From Martelella limonii (GTDB taxonomy: Bacteria; Pseudomonadota; Alphaproteobacteria; Rhizobiales; Rhizobiaceae): DNA of 64,000 bases. Position 1 is the first letter of the stretch. Each line of letters opens with the position of its first letter. Shown here one piece after another: positions 46,761 to 54,824 of the stretch. The position numbers and the translations under genes were made by a program. The notes beneath the pieces were generated by a model that did not search any database, had not been told where the DNA came from, and was given only the letters and a program-made list of their open reading frames with translations. The stretch is from contig NZ_JABUOU010000004.1 of assembly GCF_013344475.1 (NCBI RefSeq), forward strand, positions 1-64,000. The letters run 5' to 3'.

Positions 46761-47630
46761 TCAGCCTCGCCAGATCGGCCGGGTCAGGCAGGTCGGGCCA
46801 CCCTCGCAGGCAATGCAGAGCGCATCGGCTTCGAAGGTCTGCACCCGGCAGCCGGCCTCTTCCATCAGCGCCTTGGTCTTATCGAAGCCTGCAACAGCGA
46901 CGACGTCGTTCGGCTTCAGCGGCAGAACATTGAGGTTCAGGCCGTTGGAGGCCATGAACTCGTCCTCGGGCGCTTCGATCAGTGTGTATCCGCGCGCTTT
47001 CAGGAGCTGATAGAAAGGCGCCGGCAGGAGCGGCGCATAGACCAGAGCCAGCTTGTCTGCGAGCGGCGAAATCACGCTCATCAGGTGCAGGCACGCCTCT
47101 TCGCCCTGCCACAGCGGCAGATCGAAGGAGAGAACCTCGACGCCATGGGGCGCGAGAATGTCGCGAAGCTGGGCGATGCCTTCGGCATTGCTGCGCACGC
47201 CGCGGCCGACGACGAGCGTTTTTTCGTCAACCCAGACGCAATCGCCGCCCTCGACCGTGGCATCGCCCGAAAGCCGACCGAGGATCGGAACGCCGGCCGC
47301 GGTGTAAACCGCCTCATGGCCGGCCACTTCATCACGACGCAGGGGCTTGCCCATATTGAGCAGGATCGCGCCATGAACGGTGGCGAGCGAGGGATCGTGG
47401 GTGAACATCGCATCGGCGAGCCCGTCGCCCTTGTCCTCGAACCAGAGGATTTCAGCACCGGAAGCGGCGACCATATCGGCGAAGGCCGCATACTGCTCGA
47501 TCGCCCGTGCAGCATCAAAAGTCGGGCCATAATGCCATTTGGCGGGATCCGCTTGTTTCAGGCTCTCGCCGGGTCTGCGCATGATCACCCGCTTGATCGG
47601 CTCCGCCATGGTCTGGGCACCGTAGGACAT
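46761..47630 (-). CDS. Dimethylarginine dimethylaminohydrolase-like (amidinotransferase superfamily)
   Basis: A 289-aa guanidine-modifying enzyme of the pentein fold. The catalytic histidine is His182 (EACLHLMSVISPL) and the nucleophile Cys281 (EGGPTCLTRP); FTHDP (76-80) and EGGD (127-130) line the guanidine pocket. Length and motifs fit dimethylargininase, which turns N-methylated arginines into citrulline and methylamines; arginine deiminase is longer and less likely. ATG 47630 has GGAGA seven bases upstream. First gene of the minus-strand operon. Lies opposite an arginine-type ABC importer. Confidence 0.85.
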   Translation of the reverse strand: MSYGAQTMAEPIKRVIMRRPGESLKQADPAKWHYGPTFDAARAIEQYAAFADMVAASGAEILWFEDKGDGLADAMFTHDPSLATVHGAILLNMGKPLRRDEVAGHEAVYTAAGVPILGRLSGDATVEGGDCVWVDEKTLVVGRGVRSNAEGIAQLRDILAPHGVEVLSFDLPLWQGEEACLHLMSVISPLADKLALVYAPLLPAPFYQLLKARGYTLIEAPEDEFMASNGLNLNVLPLKPNDVVAVAGFDKTKALMEEAGCRVQTFEADALCIACEGGPTCLTRPIWRG

Positions 47631-47663
47631 TCTGTCATCTCCGTCTGATATGATTTTGCCGTA

Positions 47664-47691
47664 GTTATACACTTGCATAATAACTCCGCAA
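47664..47691 (-). promoter_or_regulatory. Candidate promoter of the dimethylargininase operon
   Basis: Minus-strand -35 TTGCGG, 16-base spacer, -10 TATAAC. It overlaps the inverted repeat at 47668-47696, as expected for a repressed promoter. Confidence 0.5.
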
Positions 47692-47696
47692 GTGTA
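47668..47696. promoter_or_regulatory. Inverted-repeat operator between the divergent arginine operons
   Basis: A perfect nine-base inverted repeat TACACTTGC-N11-GCAAGTGTA in the 149-base interval between the dimethylargininase gene and the ABC ATPase gene. Total span 29 bases and position over the minus-strand promoter suit a TetR-type dimer-of-dimers operator. The regulator encoded in the operon is the obvious candidate ligand. Confidence 0.65.
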
Positions 47697-47779
47697 GTAA
47701 TACACGGAAAGAATGCAACTAAGGGTCAGAAGCACCTCAGATGTGCCGGCCTGCCAACCGGGAACGGTGAACCGATTTA

Positions 47780-48577
47780 ATGAAGGCTGAAAAAACGCCG
47801 CAGGGCGACAATCCTGCTGAAGCGGTGGTCGTTGAGGATTTGCACAAATCCTTTGGCGACTTCGAGGTTCTGAAGGGCGTCTCTCTTGCAGCGCACCAGG
47901 GCAATGTGGTCGCCATTATCGGCGGATCAGGCTCTGGAAAATCAACGCTGCTGCGCTGCATCAACATGCTCGAGTGGCCGACGCGCGGCAAGGTCAGCGT
48001 GCATGGCGAAGAGATCGCACTGAAATCCGATGGCCAAGGCGGGCTGATGCCGGCCGACCGCAAGCAGATCCAGCGCATCCGCACCCGCCTCGCCATGGTC
48101 TTCCAGAATTTCAACCTCTGGCAGCATATGACGCTTATGCAGAACGTCATCGAGGTCCCCGTCCATGTCTTGGGCGTGAAACGCGACGAGGCGATCACGG
48201 AAGCCGAAACGCTTTTGAAGCGTGTCGGCCTCTACGAAAAACGCGAATCCTACCCGGCCTTTCTCTCCGGCGGCCAGCAGCAGCGCGCTGCCATTGCCCG
48301 CGCATTGGCCATGAAACCTGAAGCCATGCTGTTCGATGAGCCGACCTCCGCGCTCGATCCTGAGCTTGTCGGCGAGGTGCTGACCGTGATTCGCGACCTT
48401 GCGGAAGAAGGGCGCACCATGCTGCTCGTGACCCACGAGATGAATTTTGCCCGCGAAGTGGCAAGCGAAATCGTGTTTCTGCATGATGGCAAGGTCGAGG
48501 AACAGGGCGACCCGAAGACCGTCTTCGACAATCCGAATTCCGAACGGCTGAAAAAATTCATCAGCACCGTTCAGTAG
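47780..48577 (+). CDS. Polar amino-acid ABC transporter, ATP-binding protein
   Basis: A 265-aa ATPase of the HisP/OccP/ArtP group that energises uptake of basic amino acids or opines. Walker A GGSGSGKST, signature LSGGQQQR, Walker B MLFDEPTSALDP and switch histidine LVTHE are all present. It is the first gene of a four-gene importer operon (ATPase, binding protein, two permeases), divergent from the arginine-degradation operon, which makes arginine, methylarginine or a similar guanidino compound the likely substrate. Confidence 0.93.
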   Translation: MKAEKTPQGDNPAEAVVVEDLHKSFGDFEVLKGVSLAAHQGNVVAIIGGSGSGKSTLLRCINMLEWPTRGKVSVHGEEIALKSDGQGGLMPADRKQIQRIRTRLAMVFQNFNLWQHMTLMQNVIEVPVHVLGVKRDEAITEAETLLKRVGLYEKRESYPAFLSGGQQQRAAIARALAMKPEAMLFDEPTSALDPELVGEVLTVIRDLAEEGRTMLLVTHEMNFAREVASEIVFLHDGKVEEQGDPKTVFDNPNSERLKKFISTVQ

Positions 48578-48630
48578 TCGCGGCGATTTTCTCCGCCATA
48601 TAGGTAAGACTTCAACAGAGGGATAAATCC

Positions 48631-49410
48631 ATGAAAAAGTTCAAATCCGCACTCGGTGGTGCAGCCGCCATTGCTACTCTGATGGCAGCGGGCGCTGCTT
48701 CCGCCGAGACCGTCAAGGTCGGCGTTGCGGCAGAACCCTATCCGCCGTTTACCGTTCCGGACGCATCCGGCAACTGGAGCGGCTGGGAAATCGATTTCAT
48801 GAATGCGGTCTGCGACCAGGCAAAGCTCGACTGTGTCATTACCCCGATCTCCTGGGACGGCATTATTCCGGCGCTCACCGCCGGCAAGATCGATGCGATC
48901 ATGTCGTCGATGTCGATCACGCCCGATCGCGAAAAGGAAATCGCGTTCACCAACAAATACTACAGCACCCCCGGCGCAATCGTCGCCGCCAAGGGCTCTG
49001 ACATCAAGCCGACGGCGGAATCCCTTTCGGGCAAGATCCTCGGCGTACAGGTTTCCACGACCAACCAGGACTATGCCGCAAAGCATTTCCCCGACGCCAA
49101 GCTGAAGACCTACCAGACCCAGGACGAGGTCAATCAGGACCTCTATGCCGGCCGTATCGATGCCGAGATTGCTGACGTCGTGACGCTGCAGCCCTTCCTC
49201 GAAAGCGATGATGGCAAGGCCTGCTGCGAAATGGTCGGCAATGTGGCGGAAGACGTCGACATCTACGGCCCGGGCATCGGCATCGGCCTGCGCAAGGACG
49301 ACACCCAGCTCAAGGACACGTTCAACGCAGCCATCGTCGCCGTGCGCGAAAACGGCACGTATGAAGAGATCACGAAGAAGTATTTCGACTTCGACATCTA
49401 CGGCGATTGA
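48631..49410 (+). CDS. Polar amino-acid ABC transporter, periplasmic binding protein
   Basis: A 259-aa solute-binding protein of family 3. The signal peptide SALGGAAAIATLMAAGAASA is followed by VKVGVAAEPYPPFT, GWEIDFMNAVCDQ, and MSSMSITPDREKEIAFTNKYY, the typical ligand-site sequence of lysine-arginine-ornithine, octopine and nopaline binders. AGAGGGAT precedes the ATG. Followed by a strong hairpin that may limit read-through to the permease genes. Confidence 0.92.
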   Translation: MKKFKSALGGAAAIATLMAAGAASAETVKVGVAAEPYPPFTVPDASGNWSGWEIDFMNAVCDQAKLDCVITPISWDGIIPALTAGKIDAIMSSMSITPDREKEIAFTNKYYSTPGAIVAAKGSDIKPTAESLSGKILGVQVSTTNQDYAAKHFPDAKLKTYQTQDEVNQDLYAGRIDAEIADVVTLQPFLESDDGKACCEMVGNVAEDVDIYGPGIGIGLRKDDTQLKDTFNAAIVAVRENGTYEEITKKYFDFDIYGD

Positions 49411-49421
49411 TCCGGACGGAA

Positions 49422-49450
49422 GCAGCGCCCGCAAAGGCGCTGCTTTCGTT
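49422..49450 (+). terminator. Hairpin after the binding-protein gene (partial terminator)
   Basis: An 8-bp perfect stem GCAGCGCC/GGCGCTGC with a six-base loop, then TTTCGTTT. Such intercistronic hairpins in ABC importer operons let the binding protein be made in excess over the membrane subunits. Confidence 0.65.
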
Positions 49451-49474
49451 TACTGAGACCCCTTCCCCCTCTCT

Positions 49475-49610
49475 ATCGTCATCCACGGGCTTTGCCCGAG
49501 CATGGCACCAGGCAGGGAGGTAGAATGGGTAGAGAAGACCGCAGCCCCTCTATCGGGTTTACGGGATCAGCCCACGGTCTTCTATTTCCCCGCAGGCGGG
49601 GCGCGACCGA
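49475..49610. repeat. Intercistronic mosaic repeat between binding-protein and permease genes
   Basis: Contains GTCATCCACGGGCTTTGCCC, a relative of the RIME-like arm at 14.3-14.4 kb, followed by a nine-base inverted repeat AGAAGACCG (49533) and CGGTCTTCT (49575), and CCCGC/GCGGG near 49590. No gene is seen here. Probably a degraded dispersed element inserted inside the operon. Confidence 0.45.
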
Positions 49611-49659
49611 AGGTTCAGGCGCCGGTTGTTTGATCAACGGGCCAAAACAGGAAAGACGC

Positions 49660-50370
49660 ATGGACTGGGAATTGCTGGCCTTGTCGCCGCCGGGTTGGGG
49701 CGGCGTGCTACTGAGGGGGCTTGCCACCTCGCTTCAGGTTGCCGCAGGCGGATTTGCGGTTGGCCAGCTCATCGGCATTTTCGGAGCCTCCGGCAAGCTC
49801 TATGGCGGACCGGTGATCCGAGACCTTCTGGAAATCTACACCACCGTTGTCAGGGCCATCCCCGAACTGGTGCTGATCGTGCTGCTCTATTATGCCGGCA
49901 CGGCTGGCCTCAACAATCTGATGAGCGCGCTCGGCTTCGGCTCTGTCGACATTTCCGGCATGCTTGCCGGCATCCTCGTCATCGGCCTGGTGCAGGGCGC
50001 CTATTCGACCGAAGTGCTGCGCGGCGCGATCCTTTCCATTCCCGGCGGCCAGATCGAGGCTGCACGGGCCTATGGCATGCCGCCGGCCATGGTGATGCGC
50101 CGGATTACGCTGCCCGCCATGCTGCCGCATGCGATCCCCGGCCTTGCCAATCTCTGGCTTGTCACCACCAAGGATACCGCCCTGCTTGCCGTCGTCGGCT
50201 TTACCGAGCTGACGCTCGCGACCCGGCAGGCCGCCGGCGTGACCCATGAGTATTTCCTGTTCTTTTCAGCCGCCGGCGTGCTCTACCTCTCTGTCACCCT
50301 GGTCTCAAACGTGTTCCTCCATTATGTCGAACGCCACTACAGCCGCGGCATGGCGAGGGCGCGCAGATGA
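49660..50370 (+). CDS. Polar amino-acid ABC transporter, permease (HisQ/ArtQ type)
   Basis: A 236-aa inner-membrane subunit with about five helices and the coupling motif EAARAYGMPPAMVMRRITLPAM where it docks with the ATPase. The start ATG 49660 has AGGAAAG upstream and gives the family length. Its last 4 nt overlap the next permease (ATGA). Confidence 0.92.
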   Translation: MDWELLALSPPGWGGVLLRGLATSLQVAAGGFAVGQLIGIFGASGKLYGGPVIRDLLEIYTTVVRAIPELVLIVLLYYAGTAGLNNLMSALGFGSVDISGMLAGILVIGLVQGAYSTEVLRGAILSIPGGQIEAARAYGMPPAMVMRRITLPAMLPHAIPGLANLWLVTTKDTALLAVVGFTELTLATRQAAGVTHEYFLFFSAAGVLYLSVTLVSNVFLHYVERHYSRGMARARR

Positions 50371-51200
50371 GCGAACACAATGTCTCCGGCGATATCGCAG
50401 AGCTTGAAAGGCCCTCAACCTTTCCGAAGCTTTCGGCGATGATGCGCCCGCACCGTTTGATCATTGTGGCAGTGGCGATCGGGCTTTTGGTCCTCATGGC
50501 TGTCGAGATGCGATGGGACTGGCTGCCGAACTATGCCGGCATGCTGTTTGCCGGCCTCTGGGTCACGGTAGCGCTGCTGATCGCTTCCACCGTGCTGGGC
50601 CTGTTGATGGCCATCCCGCTCGGTCTTGCCCAGGCGGCGGGGCCTGTGTTTCTCGCCTGGCCTGCGAAAATCTTCTGCACCATCATTCGCGGCACGCCGC
50701 TGCTGTTGCAGCTCTGGCTGCTCTATTACGGTCTCGGTTCGCTGTTTCCAGGCATCCCCGGCATTCGCGAGACTTTCATCTGGCCCTATCTGCGGGAGGC
50801 CTGGCCCTATGGGCTAGTGGCGCTGACGCTGTCCTATGCCGGCTATGAGGGGGAAGTGATGCGCGGAGCCTTCGCCGGCGTGCCGCGCGGCGAACTTGAA
50901 GCCGCGCGCGCCTACGGCATGGGCCGGTTCACGACGCTCAGGCGCATCTGGCTGCCGCGCGCGATCCACCGGGCCCTGCCCACGCTTGCGGGCGAAACCG
51001 TGGTGCAGCTCAAATCCACGCCGCTTGTCGCCACCATCACCGTGATCGACCTTTACGCCGTGGTCGGCGATATCCGCCAGTCGACCTATCTCACCTACGA
51101 ACCGCTGCTGTTCCTCGCCCTGATCTATCTCTGCCTCACCGGCGTTCTGGTCGGTATTTTCCGCCACTACGAGAAGAAGATACCCACGCGGGGCCGGTGA
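50367..51200 (+). CDS. Polar amino-acid ABC transporter, permease (HisM/ArtM type)
   Basis: Second permease of the importer, 277 aa. It has an N-terminal cytosolic extension of about 30 residues, then about five helices with IRGTPLLLQLWLLYYGLG and the EAA loop ELEAARAYGMGRFTTLRRIWLP. Last gene of the operon; the downstream gene is convergent, leaving 37 bases. Confidence 0.92.
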   Translation: MSEHNVSGDIAELERPSTFPKLSAMMRPHRLIIVAVAIGLLVLMAVEMRWDWLPNYAGMLFAGLWVTVALLIASTVLGLLMAIPLGLAQAAGPVFLAWPAKIFCTIIRGTPLLLQLWLLYYGLGSLFPGIPGIRETFIWPYLREAWPYGLVALTLSYAGYEGEVMRGAFAGVPRGELEAARAYGMGRFTTLRRIWLPRAIHRALPTLAGETVVQLKSTPLVATITVIDLYAVVGDIRQSTYLTYEPLLFLALIYLCLTGVLVGIFRHYEKKIPTRGR

Positions 51201-51237
51201 GCGAGCCGCACGGATCCAGCCGCGCGGCCCGGCATGA

Positions 51238-52257
51238 TCAGAGCCCCGCCGATTTCGCGACGGCGCTGATGATCTTGTCGTGGGTATCGGCCCGGTCGAC
51301 GCCTTCCGGATCGGTACAGATCGGATCGTCCTGCTCTTCCTCGAGGATCGCCGCCCCCTCCGGCTTGCAAAGTCCCAGAAAGGTGATGTGGTAGGAGGGC
51401 GCGATCTTGAGATATGCGCTATTCGGCAATCGGTTGGCGATATTGCTGCCATTTTCGGACACATCCCCGGCAGTCAGCCGATGCTCATCGCCGAGATTGA
51501 TCAACGTCACCGGAACCGGCATCGCCTCAATGCTCGACGCCGTCGCCACATAGGTGAAGGCGGGATCGATGGCGATGACACGGCCAATCCGGGAATCGCG
51601 CGGCGCCCCTTCAAAGCCCCTGGGCAGCTGATCGAAATCGACATTGCCCTTGGCCAGAAACGCGCAATCGGTCGATGCCGGGTTGTCATGGCAGTAGCGG
51701 CCGTAAGCATCACGGTCGAACGCAAGGCCGCCGAGATTGAGCACGGTCGCGCCGCCAAGCGAAAAGCCGAGCGCGGTGATCTGCGACCGGTCCACATGCG
51801 GGCCAAGCACCGGATCGTCAAGCAAGGCATCAAGCGCGGCTGAGATATCGCCGGCACGGCGGTCGGTAAACAGCGAGGCCCGCGGCGAGGAATCGCCAGA
51901 CGTGCTTCCGGGATGGTTGACCGCGAGCACCAGCGCGCCTTTGGCGACAAGCGCTGAGAAAAGCCATGCACTGTTGTCCATGTTGCCGCCGGAACCGTGG
52001 GAGAACACGAACAGCGGATATTGTCCTTCGGCGATCCGCGCCCCCATCATCACGCGCGTATCGTAAAACACCGGCCCACCGCCGACATGTCCGGCATAGC
52101 TGCGTACACCGGCTGGATACCAGAGTGCCGCGGCAACCGGCGCTGCCCGGTGCTCCGCAGACACCGTCAGCCGTTCGTAGCCGGGAAGATCCTCTGCTGC
52201 AAAGGCATGGGCGGCGGCGCTTGAGGAAATCAGGAGGGCAAGAAGAATATGGTTCAT
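51238..52257 (-). CDS. Secreted alpha/beta-hydrolase (dienelactone-hydrolase/platelet-activating-factor acetylhydrolase-like)
   Basis: A 339-aa exported hydrolase. Signal peptide MNHILLALLISSSAAAHAFA, then FVFSHGSGGNMDN (oxyanion region), the nucleophile elbow GFSLGGATVL, and a late histidine in PSYHITFLG. ATG 52257 has AAAGGATC upstream; the earlier in-frame ATG lacks one. It is divergent from an AraC-type regulator gene, which may control it. Substrate is not predictable. Confidence 0.85.
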   Translation of the reverse strand: MNHILLALLISSSAAAHAFAAEDLPGYERLTVSAEHRAAPVAAALWYPAGVRSYAGHVGGGPVFYDTRVMMGARIAEGQYPLFVFSHGSGGNMDNSAWLFSALVAKGALVLAVNHPGSTSGDSSPRASLFTDRRAGDISAALDALLDDPVLGPHVDRSQITALGFSLGGATVLNLGGLAFDRDAYGRYCHDNPASTDCAFLAKGNVDFDQLPRGFEGAPRDSRIGRVIAIDPAFTYVATASSIEAMPVPVTLINLGDEHRLTAGDVSENGSNIANRLPNSAYLKIAPSYHITFLGLCKPEGAAILEEEQDDPICTDPEGVDRADTHDKIISAVAKSAGL

Positions 52258-52385
52258 GAGCGTGATCCTTTCGGGTTGAGACACACTCCTTCTGCGATTT
52301 TCAGGTCCACGCGCGTCCTCAATCCGGTTTCAGGTCGCCCGCAACCGGTTTATGGACTATCAGCCCGGCAGATGAAGGAGACGAG

Positions 52386-53393
52386 ATGCTGGTTTTACCG
52401 ATCCCGATGGTCACCGCTCTGGTGCTCGGCTTTCTGATCCTGCGGGTGCTGACCGTCGAGAAGCGCCCACCGGTGGTGATCGTGTTTCTGACGGCCTGCG
52501 CGGGGCAGAGCCTGATCGTCGCGGCGCTGCAATATTACGGGATTTCGGCGCTCCGGCCGGTCCAGCCGGCAACCGCCACGCTGATACCGGTCCTGGCGTG
52601 GCTCACCTTCCAGACCGCGTTCCTGCGGCCGGTGAAACCGCGCGACGGCCTCCATCTTCTGGTGCCGGCCTTCACCGTGTTCTGCATCCTTTTCGCGCCA
52701 GCCACGATAGACATCATCCTGCCGGTCATCTTCCTGATCTACGGCGGAGCGATCCTCGCCGTGCTGAAATCGGGCGGCGATGCGCTGCCGCTGGCGCGGC
52801 TGGAGGCGGGCCGCCAGCCGCTTTGGCTCTGGACCGGCATTGCCGTCAGCCTGCTTCTGTCTGCTTTGAGCGACAGCCTGATCGCGGTCGCCTTCCTTTC
52901 CGATAACCCGGGATGGGCAAAGCTGATCATCTCCATCTTCACCTCCTGCGCCCTGCTCTCGGTCGGCCTCCTCAGCGTTTCGCCGAACGCCTTCGGCGAG
53001 ATCGAGCCGGAGGACCCGCCGCGCCCCTCCCCGCCTCCCGTTCCGGATGAGGGCGATCACGCGATCGTCGAGCGGCTCGATCGCCTGCTTGCAGAGGAAA
53101 CCCTCTATCTCGAGCCGTCGCTCACCCTCGCGCGCCTTGCCCGGCGGCTGCAGATGCCGGCCAAGCAGCTCTCCGCCGCGCTCAACCGGGCAACCGGGGA
53201 GAACATCTCCCGCCACATCAACCGCTTCCGCATCGACCATGCCTGCGAAAGGCTCAGCGCCGGCGACAATGTCACCACCGCGATGCTGGAAAGCGGCTTC
53301 AACACCAAGTCGAACTTCAATCGGGAATTTCAGCGCGTGACCGGAAAGAGCCCCTCGGCCTGGGCGAAATCGGCGCTTGCGGACAAACGCTAG
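52386..53393 (+). CDS. AraC-family regulator with N-terminal membrane domain
   Basis: A 335-aa protein: residues 1-200 hold about six or seven hydrophobic helices (for example MVTALVLGFLILRVL and FTVFCILFAPATIDIILPVIFLIYGGAILAV split over two segments), and residues 230-330 are an AraC/XylS helix-turn-helix pair (LARLARRLQMPAKQLSAALN; TTAMLESGFNTKSNFNREF). A membrane-tethered DNA-binding protein of this type probably senses an envelope or external signal. Its TAG stop shares the sequence CTAG with the stop of the convergent ogt gene. Confidence 0.88.
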   Translation: MLVLPIPMVTALVLGFLILRVLTVEKRPPVVIVFLTACAGQSLIVAALQYYGISALRPVQPATATLIPVLAWLTFQTAFLRPVKPRDGLHLLVPAFTVFCILFAPATIDIILPVIFLIYGGAILAVLKSGGDALPLARLEAGRQPLWLWTGIAVSLLLSALSDSLIAVAFLSDNPGWAKLIISIFTSCALLSVGLLSVSPNAFGEIEPEDPPRPSPPPVPDEGDHAIVERLDRLLAEETLYLEPSLTLARLARRLQMPAKQLSAALNRATGENISRHINRFRIDHACERLSAGDNVTTAMLESGFNTKSNFNREFQRVTGKSPSAWAKSALADKR

Positions 53394-53908
53394 CGGCGCG
53401 CTGCAAACAGATCCGCCTGCGACGGCTCGGGAAGCGCGTCTTCAAGCGTCAGCAAAAATTTCTTGGTCGGCAGGCCGCCGCCAAAGCCGGTCAGCGCGCC
53501 GTTGGCGCCGATGACCCGGTGGCAGGGCAGAAGGATCGGCAGCGGGTTGTTGCCATTCGCCGTACCCACCGCGCGGCTCGCATTCGGATCACCGAGCGCT
53601 TTCGCGATCGTTCCATAGGTCGTGGTCACGCCATAGGGAATGGTGGCGAGATACTCCCAGACCCGGTTCTGAAAGCCGCTGCCGGAGAGATGATATGCGA
53701 GATCGAACTGTTTCAACTCGCCCGCGAAATAGGCATCGAGCTGCCGCCGCGCCTCCGAAAACGGCGCATCATGGCGCCGCCAGTCCGGTCGCGGGCCAAA
53801 CGCCTTGTGGCCGGTCGGAAACGAGATGAAATGCAGCCGGTTGCCATCGCCCGCGACCAGCAGGTCGCCGACCGGGCTTTCGACAATGGTGTAGAACAGC
53901 CCGCTCAT
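53390..53908 (-). CDS. ogt: Methylated-DNA-[protein]-cysteine S-methyltransferase
   Basis: Suicide repair protein that accepts the methyl group from O6-methylguanine or O4-methylthymine. The 172-aa sequence has the acceptor Cys129 in LPCHRVIGANG and the DNA-binding region TTTYGTIAKALGDPNASRAVGTANG. Overlaps the upstream Ada-type regulator by 4 nt (ATGA), so the two form one alkylation-response operon. Confidence 0.93.
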   Translation of the reverse strand: MSGLFYTIVESPVGDLLVAGDGNRLHFISFPTGHKAFGPRPDWRRHDAPFSEARRQLDAYFAGELKQFDLAYHLSGSGFQNRVWEYLATIPYGVTTTYGTIAKALGDPNASRAVGTANGNNPLPILLPCHRVIGANGALTGFGGGLPTKKFLLTLEDALPEPSQADLFAARR

Positions 53909-54465
53909 CGCGCGGGCCTGCGGATCGAGGAGGGCGGCCTGCCGTAAAGACTAGAAAACGCGGCATTGAAGCGCCGGATGCTGCCGAATCCGGCCTGAAG
54001 CGCCACCGTGCCGATCGGCAGCGCCGTCTCGTCGAGCAGCCGCTTCGCCCGGCCGATCCGCATCGTCTGCGCCGTCTGCAGCGGCGAGGCCCCGACATGG
54101 ACGGCAAACAGCCTCGAGAGATGGCGCACGCCGACGCCGAGCCGTTCGGCAAGCGCATCGACCGAGCCATGATCGAGCGCACCGTCCGCGATCAGCTTCA
54201 GCGCCCGGTCGACCGTGGTGCGCGTGCCGTTCCAGGCCGGCGAAAACGGCGCGGTCTCGGGCCGGCAGCGCAGGCATGGCCGGTAGCCCGCCCGCTCGCA
54301 GGCGGCCGCCGTCGGATAGTAGCTGACATTCTTGGTCAGCGGCTGTTTCACCGGGCAGACCGGCCGGCAATAGATCTTCGTCGTCCGGACCGCGGTAAAG
54401 AACCTGCCGTCAAACGCTGGATCCCGCCTCTGCCGCGCCGCTTCACATGTGTCGAAATCAAACAT
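53905..54465 (-). CDS. ada: Ada-type transcriptional regulator (methylphosphotriester sensor plus AraC HTH)
   Basis: A 186-aa protein corresponding to the N-terminal half of E. coli Ada. The zinc/methyl-acceptor cysteines are Cys33 and Cys37 (YCRPVCP) and Cys64 and Cys67 (CLRC), with the same spacing as E. coli Cys38, 42, 69, 72. An AraC helix-turn-helix domain (residues 85-180) follows. The C-terminal methyltransferase domain is absent and is supplied by the separate ogt gene downstream. It would sense methyl phosphotriesters and activate the operon. Confidence 0.9.
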   Translation of the reverse strand: MFDFDTCEAARQRRDPAFDGRFFTAVRTTKIYCRPVCPVKQPLTKNVSYYPTAAACERAGYRPCLRCRPETAPFSPAWNGTRTTVDRALKLIADGALDHGSVDALAERLGVGVRHLSRLFAVHVGASPLQTAQTMRIGRAKRLLDETALPIGTVALQAGFGSIRRFNAAFSSLYGRPPSSIRRPAR

Positions 54466-54622
54466 GGGCGAAGTCTAGCAGCGGCGGTTTTGTCAGGCGA
54501 GCGCGATGTGATGATGAGGTCCGAAAACGGCCGGAGACGAAGGAGCGTCTTTGCTTTGAATCCACGCCCGGCGCGGGCTTCAATGCTTTAAAAGCCGCAT
54601 CTCCGAAAGAAGAATTCGATCT

Positions 54623-54649
54623 TGCTCCGCGTTCGGCGACGGTATAAAG
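54623..54649 (+). promoter_or_regulatory. Candidate promoter of the TetA-like exporter
   Basis: -35 TTGCTC, 15-base spacer, -10 TATAAA preceded by GG. Transcription from about 54656 would include the structured leader. Spacing is short, so confidence is limited. Confidence 0.4.
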
Positions 54650-54654
54650 GAAGC

Positions 54655-54824
54655 CTATCGCGAAAAGGGTCCGTCCTCCGCCTATAGGCGGCGACTGATG
54701 GACATGCACACGCCGCCCGGACCCTTCGTCCCGGCCGGCCAGCGTTTCCCTTGAACCAGCGCCTGATCCTTCAGGCCCGAACGCAAGCACGCCACATCCG
54801 TGTCTGCGGCACAGGAACGCGTCC
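54655..54824 (+). ncRNA. Structured leader with competing hairpins upstream of an MFS exporter
   Basis: Three perfect complementarities overlap in this leader. GGGTCCG (54667-54673) pairs with CGGACCC (54718-54724). CCGCC-TATA-GGCGG (54678-54691) forms a local hairpin. GGCGGCG (54687-54693) pairs with CGCCGCC (54711-54717), which would extend the outer stem and break the local hairpin. The last two are mutually exclusive. The exporter ATG follows 100 bases later with ACAGGAAC as ribosome site. No known riboswitch consensus was recognised. May be a regulatory leader or an independent small RNA. Confidence 0.45.
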
